Positions 16,315 through 24,109 of a DNA stretch of 38,613 nt are shown here, in pieces. How positions within the stretch are numbered: position 1 is the first letter of the stretch; each line of letters begins with the position of its first letter. The stretch is from Planctomycetota bacterium. GTDB lineage: Bacteria; Planctomycetota; UBA1135; UBA2386. Position numbers and translations under genes: made by a program. Below the pieces are notes generated by a model. That model was not told where the DNA came from and ran no database searches. It saw only the letters and a program-made list of their open reading frames with translations. The stretch lies in the NCBI GenBank assembly GCA_028281765.1, contig JANQJF010000077.1, positions 1-38,613 of the forward strand, in the 5' to 3' direction.

Positions 16315-17181
16315 ATGAAGACGATTTGGATCGCGGCCGCGTGCGCCGCGCTGTGGGTGAGTGTGCTGCCCGCGCAGGACGGCAAGGGACAGAATAGCGC
16401 TGGGCAGGCGCCCACCCAGGAGCAGTCCGCGAAGCCGAAACGAGTCCGGCTCAGCGACGAGGCAGCGACGGCGTTCGTCGCGGTGCGCCAGCAGACGAAG
16501 GACCTGCGTGGCCGGCGCGGACCCGAGCGCCTCGTCGCGCTGCAGAAGATCGCGCAGCGCTGCGAGTCGATCGCGGCCGAGTTCGCGGCGGAGCGACCGG
16601 CCGCCGCTCGCGCGTGGTTCGAAGCCGCGGAGGCGTGGCGCAAGCACGGCAGTGCCGACAAGGCGGCCGTCGACTACGGCAAGGCGCTCGACAACGATGA
16701 CGGGCGCTATCGCGAGCGCTGCACGTTCCAGCTCGCGCAGATGCAGCGACGCCTCGAGAAGTTCGACGCCGCGATCGCGACCTACCGCAAGGCCGCGAAG
16801 ATCGCGCCGCAGTCGAAGCGGGCACACCAGTCCCGCGTTTGGATCGCGCGCTGCCTCGACTCGGCGGGCAAGCAGGACGAGGCTCTCCCGGCCTATCGTG
16901 CGGCGGTTGACGCCGCCGTTCGCCCCCGTGACCGTGTCGATGCCGGCAACTGGCTCGCGAAGGCGCTCGTGACGCGCGGGGATCTCGACGCCGCCACGGC
17001 CGCGATCACGGCGACCGAGAAGGCCGTGCAGCCGACGATCGACAAGGGCGGCAAGGGCGCCGCGGGTCTGCAGAGGGCGCTCGACAAGATGTCCGCGAAG
17101 CGTGCGCTGCGGCGCGCCCGTGACAAAGCGACGGGCGCCGCGCAGGATGCCGCGCGTCTCGAGGACCCGCAGCGTCGGTGA
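16315..17181 (+). CDS. Secreted tetratricopeptide-repeat protein
   Basis: A signal peptide (MKTIWIAAACAALWVSVLPAQ) is followed by a low-complexity linker and TPR-like helical pairs, clearest at about 95-190 (AARAWFEAAEAWRKHGSADKAAVDYGKAL, KFDAAIATYRKAAKIAPQSK, DSAGKQDEALPAYRAAV). The C-terminus is Lys/Arg/Ala-rich. A GGAG sequence lies at good distance before ATG 16315, one of the few clear ribosome-binding sites here. It follows the ECF sigma gene by 60 bp and is probably in the same unit. Its stop codon abuts the stop of the convergent UDP-glucose dehydrogenase gene. Function unknown beyond protein interaction. Confidence 0.75.
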   Translation: MKTIWIAAACAALWVSVLPAQDGKGQNSAGQAPTQEQSAKPKRVRLSDEAATAFVAVRQQTKDLRGRRGPERLVALQKIAQRCESIAAEFAAERPAAARAWFEAAEAWRKHGSADKAAVDYGKALDNDDGRYRERCTFQLAQMQRRLEKFDAAIATYRKAAKIAPQSKRAHQSRVWIARCLDSAGKQDEALPAYRAAVDAAVRPRDRVDAGNWLAKALVTRGDLDAATAAITATEKAVQPTIDKGGKGAAGLQRALDKMSAKRALRRARDKATGAAQDAARLEDPQRR

Positions 17182-18483
17182 TCAGCGGATGCCGATCCCG
17201 AAGTAGGTGAAGCCTTCGGCGCGCATGCGCTGCGCGTCGAAGATGTTGCGGCCGTCGAACAGGACCGGCGACTTCAGGTGGCCCTTGATGTCGTCCGGGT
17301 CGACGTGCCGGAACTCCGACCACTCGGTGATCAGGATCAGCGCGTCCGCGTTCTCGAGCGCGCCGAGCGCGGTCGAGGCGTAGTCGATCTTGTCGCCGAT
17401 GCAGTGCTTGGCTTCTTCCATCGCCTCGGGGTCGAACGCCGTCACGGTCGCGCCGCGCTCCATGAGCGCGTCGATGATCACGCGGCTCGGCGCTTCCCGC
17501 ATGTCGTCGGTCTTCGGCTTGAACGCCAGGCCCCACATCGCGAAGTGCTTGCCGGACAAGTCCTCACCGAAGTGCTGGATCACCTTGTCCGACATCACGG
17601 ACTTCTGCGCGAAGTTCACTTCCTCGACGGCGTTGACGATCTTCGGGTCGTAGCCGTGGTCGCGGGCGGTCGAGATCAGCGCACGCACGTCCTTCGGGAA
17701 GCACGAGCCGCCGTAGCCGGCGCCCGCGAACAAGAACGGGAAGCCGATGCGCGCGTCGGTGCCGATGCCCTTCCGCACGAGGTTGACGTCCGCGCCGACG
17801 CGCTCGCAGATCGCGGCCATCTCGTTCATGAACGAGATCCGCGTCGCGAGCATCGAGTTCGCGGCGTACTTCGTCATCTCGGCCGACGCCGGGTCCATGA
17901 CGATAATCGGCTTGCCCGTGCGCATGAACGGCTCGTACAGATCCGTCATGATGTCGCGCGCGCGATCGCTCGTCGTGCCGATGACGACGCGGTCGGGCTT
18001 CATGAAGTCGTCGATCGCCGCGCCTTCCTTCAGGAACTCGGGGTTGCTGACGACCGCGAAATCCTTGTCGGTGATCGCTTCGATCGTTTCGCGGACCTTC
18101 TGGTTGGTCCCGACCGGCACCGTGCTCTTCGTGACGACGACCTTGAAGTCGTCCATGTTCTCGGCGATCGACTTGGCGACTGCGAGAACGTACTTGAGGT
18201 CGGCGCTGCCGTCTTCGTCCGGCGGCGTGCCGACCGCGATGAAGCAGACGAGCGCGTCCTTGATCGTCGCTGCGACGTCCGTCGTGAACGACAGGCGACC
18301 CTCGGAGACGTTCCGCGAGATCAGCTCTTCGAGGCCGGGCTCGTAGATCGGCACCTCGCCGTCCTTGAGTCGACGGATCTTGTTCTCGTCGACGTCGGCG
18401 CAGGTGACGCGGTTGCCGGTTTCGGCGAAGCAGGTACCTACGACGAGGCCAACGTATCCGGTGCCGATGACAGCGATCTTCAT
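17182..18483 (-). CDS. ugd: UDP-glucose 6-dehydrogenase
   Basis: NAD-dependent four-electron oxidation of UDP-glucose to UDP-glucuronate, a precursor for exopolysaccharide and lipopolysaccharide sugars. The 433-residue protein has the N-terminal Rossmann signature IGTGYVGLVVG at 6-16. TKSTVPVGT and NPEFLKEGAA follow, with the catalytic cysteine (Cys261) in GYGGSCFPKD. The C-terminal UDP-binding domain includes WGLAFKPKTDDMREAPS. ATG at 18483 (MKIAVIG) is the family start; the 68 residues of in-frame upstream sequence are not protein-like. No other sugar-nucleotide gene is adjacent, so a wider polysaccharide locus is not evident here. Confidence 0.96.
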   Translation of the reverse strand: MKIAVIGTGYVGLVVGTCFAETGNRVTCADVDENKIRRLKDGEVPIYEPGLEELISRNVSEGRLSFTTDVAATIKDALVCFIAVGTPPDEDGSADLKYVLAVAKSIAENMDDFKVVVTKSTVPVGTNQKVRETIEAITDKDFAVVSNPEFLKEGAAIDDFMKPDRVVIGTTSDRARDIMTDLYEPFMRTGKPIIVMDPASAEMTKYAANSMLATRISFMNEMAAICERVGADVNLVRKGIGTDARIGFPFLFAGAGYGGSCFPKDVRALISTARDHGYDPKIVNAVEEVNFAQKSVMSDKVIQHFGEDLSGKHFAMWGLAFKPKTDDMREAPSRVIIDALMERGATVTAFDPEAMEEAKHCIGDKIDYASTALGALENADALILITEWSEFRHVDPDDIKGHLKSPVLFDGRNIFDAQRMRAEGFTYFGIGIR

Positions 18484-18643
18484 GACGATGTGGAGTTCGG
18501 GAAGTGTCGGGTTTCGCTCGATTCGAGGCGCCTCGGCGCGACGAGGCCCCAGGAGCGGGAGGGGCGCAGAACGGTAGCTACACCGGGCATCGGCTGCAAC
18601 TTTGGGCTGTCTTGATGCCTCGCACGGTCTACCATCGCTGGAG

Positions 18644-19075
18644 ATGCCACGCCGTGCCGTCCTCGTGCTGTCACTCGCCGCTCTCATGGGCGGTTGCTCG
18701 TTCTCCCGGGTCGTCGGAGATCTCGACCGCGAGAGCCCGCCGCAGGACCTCGGGCGGCCGGCCTACGTTCGCTACACCGCGCGTACCGGCGCCTGGCTCG
18801 GCGGCCTCGGCGGCGGTCTCATGTCGCTCGTGACGCTGCCGGTCACCTACCCGATCACCCTGTTGGCCGAAGAACCGCTCGGTTACGCCCAGGACGAATT
18901 CCTCTTCTGGGGGGTCTCCGCAGGCGCCGCGACCGGCCACTTCGTTTTCGGTGCGCCGGTCGATGTCCTCGACTACGTGTTCTGGCGCGGCTGGACCGAT
19001 CAGCCGAGCGACTACGACTTCGAATTCACGCCGGCGACGGCGCCCGAGATCGAGTCCGCCGATGATGAGCAGTAA
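18644..19075 (+). CDS. Predicted lipoprotein
   Basis: ATG at 18644 opens a lipoprotein signal peptide (MPRRAVLVLSLAALMGGC) with the lipid-attached cysteine at residue 18. The 143-residue protein has two hydrophobic Gly-rich segments (GGLGGGLMSLVTLPVTYPITLL and FWGVSAGAATGHFVFGAPVDVL) and an acidic tail (APEIESADDEQ). I do not recognise the family. Its stop lies 8 bp before the start of the RbfA-like gene, so the two probably share a transcript. The 160 bp between it and the divergent ugd gene show no promoter I would defend. Confidence 0.75.
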   Translation: MPRRAVLVLSLAALMGGCSFSRVVGDLDRESPPQDLGRPAYVRYTARTGAWLGGLGGGLMSLVTLPVTYPITLLAEEPLGYAQDEFLFWGVSAGAATGHFVFGAPVDVLDYVFWRGWTDQPSDYDFEFTPATAPEIESADDEQ

Positions 19076-19083
19076 AGGTGCGA

Positions 19084-19422
19084 ATGAGTAAGCGCGGTGG
19101 GGGAAGCGGCGGCGGCGACCGCAAGATGCTCCAGCTGTGCGCGGCCATTCGTCGCACGCTCGAGCTGACGCTCGTCGGCGACTTCGAAGATGAAGTCCTG
19201 CAGAACATGAGCATCGAGTCGGTCGAGCCCGTCGCCGGCAACCGCGTGCAGGTGATGTTCATGGTGCACCCGCCAGGGTCGGAGTTGGAGAAGAGTGAAG
19301 TGCTCGCGCGCCTCGAAGCCGCGCGGCCGCACATGATCGAAGAGATCGCGCGCGCGGTGAATCGTCGGAGCTTGCCGGAGCTGACGTTCTGGGTGATCAA
19401 GGAAGGCGAGCCGGGCGCGTGA
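19084..19422 (+). CDS. rbfA: Probable ribosome-binding factor A
   Basis: RbfA is a small KH-fold protein needed for maturation of the 30S subunit and 16S rRNA 5' end. The 112-residue product has the family layout. It has an N-terminal basic helix (LCAAIRRTLELTL), then DFEDEVLQNMSIESVEPVAGNRVQVMFMV, where RbfA has its T.VEVS.D strand, and RPHMIEEIARAVNRRSLPELTFWVIKE, matching the typical arrangement of helix, R.VPELRF and terminal strand. ATG at 19084 is supported by AAAGG about 6 nt upstream; GTG at 19078 is possible. The usual nusA-infB-rbfA-truB neighbours are absent. Similarity is moderate, so a divergent RbfA paralogue is possible. Confidence 0.7.
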   Translation: MSKRGGGSGGGDRKMLQLCAAIRRTLELTLVGDFEDEVLQNMSIESVEPVAGNRVQVMFMVHPPGSELEKSEVLARLEAARPHMIEEIARAVNRRSLPELTFWVIKEGEPGA

Positions 19423-19457
19423 GAGACGGGTGCGCGGGCGCGGGCACGGGCAAGGAG

Positions 19458-19597
19458 CCTTAAGACGGGGGACCGAGCGACGACGTTGTCCGGCGCGCTC
19501 GGCCCGCGGAGCCCCTCCGACTGCGGACGCAACGCCAACACGCTGGCCGACGCGGCGGGGCAAGCGGACGCCATACAGCGGCCGGCGATGCTTGGGC
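19458..19597 (+). repeat. Left inverted repeat of the RAYT unit, with REP-like hairpin
   Basis: 140-bp copy matching the reverse complement of 20568-20705. It contains a hairpin at 19473-19502 with a perfect 7-bp outer stem (CCGAGCG / CGCTCGG). A pairing GAC/GTC lies inside. Such imperfect palindromes are the substrate type recognised as single strands by Y1 transposases. Confidence 0.85.
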
Positions 19598-19644
19598 AGT
19601 GGGCGGTTCGGGGCACGGGTCACGGGCGGGCGCGGGCGACGCGG

Positions 19645-20343
19645 TCAGGCCGCGCGGCCGGGGATTTCAAAGGTGCGGATGCGGCCGTGGCGGCGCCAGC
19701 CGGTGCGGAGCAGCCAAGAGGTAGGAGACGTGACGGGAGGGCGCCAGCGAGCGGCCTTGCCGACGATCTCGATGTCGATCGCCCAGCCGTCGAACCAGGG
19801 GCCGGAGGCGAAGTAGTCGAGGACGTCGACGGCGTATTTGTGGCGGCGCGCGTTGTTCAACACGTAGGCCAGCGCGTAGCGGACCTTTCGAGGAGTCTCG
19901 AGTTGATGCTGGTGATAGTGGTCGTCGAAGACCCGTCCGCGGCGCGACCAGAGCTTGTTTAGGGCCCTCGCCATGCGAACGAGCAGTCCGGTCATGCCAC
20001 GTGTCAAAGCGCGCTGGTCGTCGGCCTCGACGATCGCGTGGACGTGGTTGCCCATGACGGAGTAGTGGACCAGGCGGAAGCCGAAGCGATTCTTCGCCTT
20101 CGCGAATGCCTCACGTAGCACGGCATACGTGTCCTTGCGTCGCAGCGAGGGGAGCCCCTCTCGTAGCCGAATCGTCACGTGCAGCGGGCACCCCTTCGCA
20201 AACTCTGCCTTCTTCTTGTGCGACACACGTTCGCGAGCGGCCTGTCGCTTTCGTCCCGCACCTTTCCGATGGCCTCCCCAGCCGAGCGGAAACGCCAACA
20301 GGCCCTGCTTCACCCTCGATCTCATCTTCGATGCCCTACCCAT
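19645..20343 (-). CDS. Y1/HUH transposase, REP-associated tyrosine transposase type
   Basis: 232 residues. The HUH metal-binding motif is at 100-102 (VMGNHVHAIVEA), preceded by FGFRLVHYS, and the candidate nucleophile is Tyr160 in LAYVLNNARRHKY. This is the arrangement of the IS200-like/RAYT family, which cuts single-stranded DNA at hairpins. A basic N-terminus (HRKGAGRKRQAARERV) resembles that of RAYTs from GC-rich bacteria, and a Trp-rich C-terminal tail follows Tyr160. The gene appears intact. ATG at 20343 lies only about 15 bp below a good promoter, so the transcript would be nearly leaderless; Met7 is an alternative start. The flanking inverted repeats suggest the protein acts on them. 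Confidence 0.88.
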   Translation of the reverse strand: MGRASKMRSRVKQGLLAFPLGWGGHRKGAGRKRQAARERVSHKKKAEFAKGCPLHVTIRLREGLPSLRRKDTYAVLREAFAKAKNRFGFRLVHYSVMGNHVHAIVEADDQRALTRGMTGLLVRMARALNKLWSRRGRVFDDHYHQHQLETPRKVRYALAYVLNNARRHKYAVDVLDYFASGPWFDGWAIDIEIVGKAARWRPPVTSPTSWLLRTGWRRHGRIRTFEIPGRAA

Positions 20344-20357
20344 AACGAGTTTGAAGC

Positions 20358-20386
20358 AAGATACCAGACATGGCCTTAGTAGTCAA
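20358..20386 (-). promoter_or_regulatory. Sigma70-type promoter of the transposase gene
   Basis: On the minus strand, TTGACT (20381-20386) and TATCTT (20358-20363) are separated by exactly 17 bp, a near-consensus housekeeping promoter, within a short AT-richer stretch unlike the surroundings. Transcription would start only a few bases before the ATG at 20343. Confidence 0.6.
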
Positions 20387-20567
20387 TTGACTTTCATGCA
20401 AAGAAGGTTCCCCAATCATGTTTTCGAAACAGGACTAATATGGTTATCGCGATCGCGCACAGACACAGATTCGCCGTACTTCTCCCAGCTGCCTCGGCCC
20501 GCATCGCGTCGCCGCGCCCGCCCGCGCGACCCGCGCCCGCCCGCGCCCGTTCCCGAGTCGTCCATAC

Positions 20568-20705
20568 GCCCAACCATCGCCGGCCGCTGTATGGCCCCCG
20601 TTTGCCCCACCGCGTCGCCAGCGTGTTGGCGTTGCGTCCACGGTCGGAGGGGCTCCGCAGGCCGAGCGCGCTCGACAACGTCGCCGCTCGACCCCCGTCT
20701 TAAGG
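20568..20705 (-). repeat. Right inverted repeat of the RAYT unit, with REP-like hairpin
   Basis: Inverted copy of 19458-19597. The hairpin at 20663-20690 keeps the CGAGCG/CGCTCG stem and has an inner CGAC-GTT-GTCG palindrome. The 433 bp from 20344 to 20776 hold only this repeat, the transposase promoter and a tandem repeat; no gene is seen. Confidence 0.85.
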
Positions 20706-20709
20706 TTCC

Positions 20710-20757
20710 TTGCCCTCGCCCTTGCCCTCGCCCTTGCCCTCGCCCTTGCCCTTGTCC
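20710..20757. repeat. 12-bp tandem repeat
   Basis: Three perfect copies of TTGCCCTCGCCC at 20710-20745 and a degenerate fourth sit immediately outside the right inverted repeat. The left repeat is flanked by similar GGGCAAGG-type sequence, so the G-rich flank may belong to the mobile unit. Confidence 0.8.
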
Positions 20758-20776
20758 CTACCCGCCCCCGCCCCCC

Positions 20777-23266
20777 TCACCGCCGCGCCCGACAAGCCGC
20801 CAGCCGCGCCTCACACTCCGAGTGACCCGGATGGATCTCGAGCGCACGCTCCCACGCCGCGATCGCACCGTCGAGATCACCCGCCGCCTCACGCACCCGC
20901 GCCACTCCCCGAAACGCCTCCAGCGAATCCGGATGCCGCGCCGTGATCCGCGCACACGCTTCCACCGCAACATCCGCATGCATCCCCGCGAGCGTCTCCA
21001 GCCCGCGCAGCGCCTCCACCGACACCGGCGTCGCGCGCGCCGCGCGTTCGTACGCATTCGCCGCCGCGGCCGCGTACCCATCGCGCGCCTCGATCCTCGC
21101 CAGCGCGAGCCACGCGAACGGCGCATCCGGCACGTCCCTCGTCAGCGCCGCCACGTCACTCCGTTCGACCGCCCGGTCCCCGATCGCGTCGTGCGCCCGC
21201 TGCAATCCCGCGAACGCGAGCCCGTTGCGCGCGTCACGCCGCACCGACTCGAGATAGTCCCTACGTGCACCCTCTGCATCCCCGCGCTGCATCTTCAGCT
21301 CCGCGCGCATGAACCACGTAACCGCGAACCCGGGATCGACTTGGATCCCGCGGTCGAAGTGCTGTAGCGCCGCGTCCAGATCACCGTCCATCACCGCCGC
21401 GTACGCCAGCCCACAGTACGGCGCCGCCGACTTCGTGATCTTCGTCAGTCGCTCGAGCGACCGGAGCGCCCGCGCCTTGTCGACCGGCATGAAGAACTGT
21501 GCGATTGCGTCGTGCGTCGCCGGCGCGTCCGGCCAGTGGTACTCCAAGTCCGCTGCATGCCGCTCCATCGTCTCGCGGTTCTGCAAGAACGACGCGTTCA
21601 TCAGCAGCGAGTGGTGGTGGTGAAAGCGCGGGCGTGGCGCGCGTAGCGCGGCGCGTTCGAACAGTCGTTGTGCTTTGGCCTGTTGCTCCGCACCGACCGG
21701 TATCCGGAATCCTCCTGCGGCCTTCAGCCCGCGGAAGTAGAGCCGCATCGAGTTCTCTGCGTCGCCGGCGCGCGCGAAGTGTTCGTCCGCTTCGGCGGAT
21801 CGCTGTGCCGCCGCGAGCACGAAGCCGCGCAGCCAGACGATGTCCGGGTGCTCCGTGAGCTGCGCAGCGGCTGCGATCCGATCGAGCACCTGCAGCGACG
21901 CATCCGGGTCTTCGATACCGAGCCACACTCGTGCGGCGATCGCGTCGAGGTTCTGTGGGTCGAGTGCGAGCACGTCCTCGAGCAGTTCCGGCGCAAGTCG
22001 CGGATCCGCCGAGTAGAGCACGTGGTAGCCCTCGAGCAGCTTCGCTTCGATCTCCTGTTCGCGTTTGCTCTCGCGGCCCGCGCGGATGTCGTCGAGCGCG
22101 GCCTCTGCCTCCGACAAGAACCACAGACTGATTCCGAGTGCCGCCGTCAGCGCGACGAACAGCGCGGCGGCGAGCGATGCGACGACGCGGTTGCGCTGCA
22201 CCCAGCGCCACGCCCGCGTCGCCGGGCCCGGCGGCTGCGCGATGATCGGCTCGTACGCGGCGACCCGCCGCAGGTCTTCCGCGAACGCCTCTGCAGTCGC
22301 GTACCGCCGGTCGCGATCCTTCTCGAGCGCGATCGTCAGCACCGAGCAGAGATCGCGCGGGATCGCGCGGTTGTGTCGCTTCGGATCGTGCGGCGGCTGT
22401 TCCAAGATCGCCGCGTAGAGCGCTTCGCGTGAGTCGGCCTCGATCGGCGGGTGCAGCGTCAGGCACTCGTAGAGGCTCGCGCCGAGCGCGTAGACGTCGG
22501 TGCGTCGATCGATGCGAACCGCGCCGCGCAGCTGCTCGGGCGACATGTAGAACGGCGTGCCGAACACTTCGCCGGTCCGCGTCAGCCGCGCCGAAGCATC
22601 GCTGTCGTCCCCCTCGTCTCGCGCGAGTCCGAAGTCGAGCACGACCGGGTCGCCGCCCGACGTGCACATGATGTTCCCCGGCTTGAGGTCGCGGTGGATG
22701 ATGTCGGCCTCGTGCGCCGCGTGCACCGCGCGCGCGATGCGTTCGAACAGCCGCGTCATGCCGAGGATCGAACCACGCGATTCCACCTCGATCGGTGACA
22801 CGCTGCGATTGCGCGCCGCGAGCGATTCCCCGTCGATGTAGCGCATCGCGATGTAGACGATGCCGTCGCTGCGTCCGGTGTCGAGCACCGTGCAGATGCC
22901 GGGATGGTCGAGCCGCGCCGCCGTCTCGGCTTCGCGTCGAAAGCGCGCGAGCGCCTTCGCCGACAGCGCGCCGTGGTCGGGCAGGATCTTCAGCGCGACG
23001 TCGCGCCCGAGGTTGGTGTCGTGCGCGAGGTAGACCCGCCCCTGGCCACCGCGACCCAGCTCGTGCCGGATCTCGTAGTGCGCGATGCGATCCGGATGGT
23101 CGTCGTCCCGCTCCACCTGCGCGAACTCCCGCGCGATCAGCGCGTCGTGTCCGGGGAACAGCGCCTGGTATTCCTCGAGCGTCTGCGCCCCGCCGCCTTC
23201 GACGTCGGCGAGGTAGCGATCCAAGAACGCGGCGGCGATTGCGGGATTGTCGTGGGGGGGCGTCAT
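20777..23266 (-). CDS. Transmembrane serine/threonine protein kinase with TPR-like sensor tail
   Basis: PknB-type kinase of 829 residues. Kinase domain about 63-340: glycine loop GRGGQG 71-76, catalytic Lys93, HRDLKPGN 191-198, DFG 211-213 and SPEQ 242-245, so it should be active. A transmembrane helix at about 361-383 (VASLAAALFVALTAALGISLWFL) follows, then about 440 residues of TPR-like helices on the far side of the membrane (LLEDVLALDPQNLDAIAARVWLG, LQHFDRGIQVDPGFAVTW, AIAAWERALEIHPGHSECE). The first 60 residues resemble the short leader (FLDRYLADVEGG...LFP) common before planctomycete kinases. ATG at 23266 fits this leader. It is divergent from an ECF sigma gene 91 bp away, suggesting a kinase-sigma pair. 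Confidence 0.93.
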   Translation of the reverse strand: MTPPHDNPAIAAAFLDRYLADVEGGGAQTLEEYQALFPGHDALIAREFAQVERDDDHPDRIAHYEIRHELGRGGQGRVYLAHDTNLGRDVALKILPDHGALSAKALARFRREAETAARLDHPGICTVLDTGRSDGIVYIAMRYIDGESLAARNRSVSPIEVESRGSILGMTRLFERIARAVHAAHEADIIHRDLKPGNIMCTSGGDPVVLDFGLARDEGDDSDASARLTRTGEVFGTPFYMSPEQLRGAVRIDRRTDVYALGASLYECLTLHPPIEADSREALYAAILEQPPHDPKRHNRAIPRDLCSVLTIALEKDRDRRYATAEAFAEDLRRVAAYEPIIAQPPGPATRAWRWVQRNRVVASLAAALFVALTAALGISLWFLSEAEAALDDIRAGRESKREQEIEAKLLEGYHVLYSADPRLAPELLEDVLALDPQNLDAIAARVWLGIEDPDASLQVLDRIAAAAQLTEHPDIVWLRGFVLAAAQRSAEADEHFARAGDAENSMRLYFRGLKAAGGFRIPVGAEQQAKAQRLFERAALRAPRPRFHHHHSLLMNASFLQNRETMERHAADLEYHWPDAPATHDAIAQFFMPVDKARALRSLERLTKITKSAAPYCGLAYAAVMDGDLDAALQHFDRGIQVDPGFAVTWFMRAELKMQRGDAEGARRDYLESVRRDARNGLAFAGLQRAHDAIGDRAVERSDVAALTRDVPDAPFAWLALARIEARDGYAAAAANAYERAARATPVSVEALRGLETLAGMHADVAVEACARITARHPDSLEAFRGVARVREAAGDLDGAIAAWERALEIHPGHSECEARLAACRARR

Positions 23267-23357
23267 CGGTTGCGCCAGCAGTGATCGTGCGCACGGCGCG
23301 GCGTCGCGCATTCTCGACTTTTGTGCGAGATCCCTCCACGCCCGATACGCTTCCGTT

Positions 23358-23975
23358 GTGGACCAGGCTCCGAACGACCGGACGACGATGCTCGTGCGCA
23401 GCGCGAGGGCAGGGTCAGCAGATGGCCTGGCAGAGCTTGTCGAGCGCCTGACTCCGCTTCTCTTGAGTCAGGCGCGCTTTCGCCTGCGAGAGGGGCTGCC
23501 GGGCGTGGAGCCGGAGGATGTGCTGCAGGAGGTGTGGGTACGCGCGCTCCCGAACCTCTTCGAGCTCGGCGAACGTGATGGCCGCCACACGCCGGTCCTC
23601 GTGCGCTATCTCGCGACAACGCTGCTCAATCTGGTCAACGAGCTCAAGCGCAGCCAGATCCGTGCGCGACGTGCCGGATCGGGAGGCTCGTCGCGCGGGG
23701 CTGGCCCCGCCGCGTTGCCAGCCGAGACGCTCGGAATCGTCAGCCGTGCGATTCGCCGCGAACGAGACGACGCGCTCGGTCGGATGCTCGGCGACCTCGA
23801 TGACGAAGAGCGCGAGCTTCTCGTCCTCCGTGGCATCGAGCAGATCGACAACAAGGCGGTTGCCGCCCTGCTCGGCGACTCACCGAATGCGGTTTCCCTG
23901 CGTTACAACCGCTTGCTCGAGCGTCTGCGTGGGCGCCTGAAGGGCTCGGTGCTCGAAGAGTTGGTAGGCGAATGA
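23358..23975 (+). CDS. ECF RNA polymerase sigma factor, kinase-linked
   Basis: 205 residues from GTG at 23358 (VDQAPNDRTTMLVRSA); ATG at 23388 is an alternative. Region 2 contains LSQARFRLREGLPGVEPEDVLQEVWVRALPNL and YLATTLLNLVNELKRSQIRARR. Region 4 is LDDEERELLVLRGIEQIDNKAVAALLGDSPNAVSLRYNRLLERLRGRL. The acidic residues of region 2.2 (EPEDVLQE) are kept, unlike sigma factors such as Vibrio EcfP that require phosphorylation there. Divergent placement next to the kinase gene makes functional coupling likely but not shown. No anti-sigma gene adjoins. The 134 bp to the next gene contain nothing I recognise. Confidence 0.9.
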   Translation: MDQAPNDRTTMLVRSARAGSADGLAELVERLTPLLLSQARFRLREGLPGVEPEDVLQEVWVRALPNLFELGERDGRHTPVLVRYLATTLLNLVNELKRSQIRARRAGSGGSSRGAGPAALPAETLGIVSRAIRRERDDALGRMLGDLDDEERELLVLRGIEQIDNKAVAALLGDSPNAVSLRYNRLLERLRGRLKGSVLEELVGE

Positions 23976-24109
23976 TACGGCATTTTTGCCCGGGCATGAT
24001 TGCTCGAGATCCGGAGATTCCGGCCCATATCGAGGAAAATATCCCTGGTTTGGCCGGCTGTGCGTCATCGGACTGTTCTGCCGGACTTGGAGTCGGGTAG
24101 CTTGCGAGC

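Larger units (their letters stand above)
19458..20705. mobile_element. RAYT-like transposable unit bounded by long inverted repeats
   Basis: A 1.25-kb unit with one Y1/HUH transposase gene on the minus strand between two long inverted repeats. The left copy is 19458-19597 and the right copy 20568-20705, about nine bases in ten identical by eye; G+C-rich, less similar sequence extends each repeat inward. Both begin with CCTTAAGACGGGGG at the outer edge. No target duplication is obvious. The unit occupies the whole gap between the stop codons of the RbfA-like gene and the kinase gene, so it disrupts nothing. Long paired inverted repeats are not a feature of IS200/IS605 elements but recall REP sequences around RAYT genes, scaled up. 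Confidence 0.8.

Noticed and set aside
17278..18615. 445-codon plus-strand frame
   Set aside because: Antisense to UDP-glucose dehydrogenase; no motif.
20706..20760. CRISPR-like tandem repeat
   Set aside because: 12-bp units follow each other directly without spacers and no cas gene is present; a simple tandem repeat.
20129..21367. 412-codon plus-strand frame across the RAYT unit and kinase end
   Set aside because: Crosses the inverted repeat and 12-bp tandem repeat; Pro/Arg-rich low complexity, not a protein.
21381..23339. 652-codon minus-strand frame inside the kinase gene
   Set aside because: Overlaps the kinase in another frame; Arg-rich and without kinase motifs.
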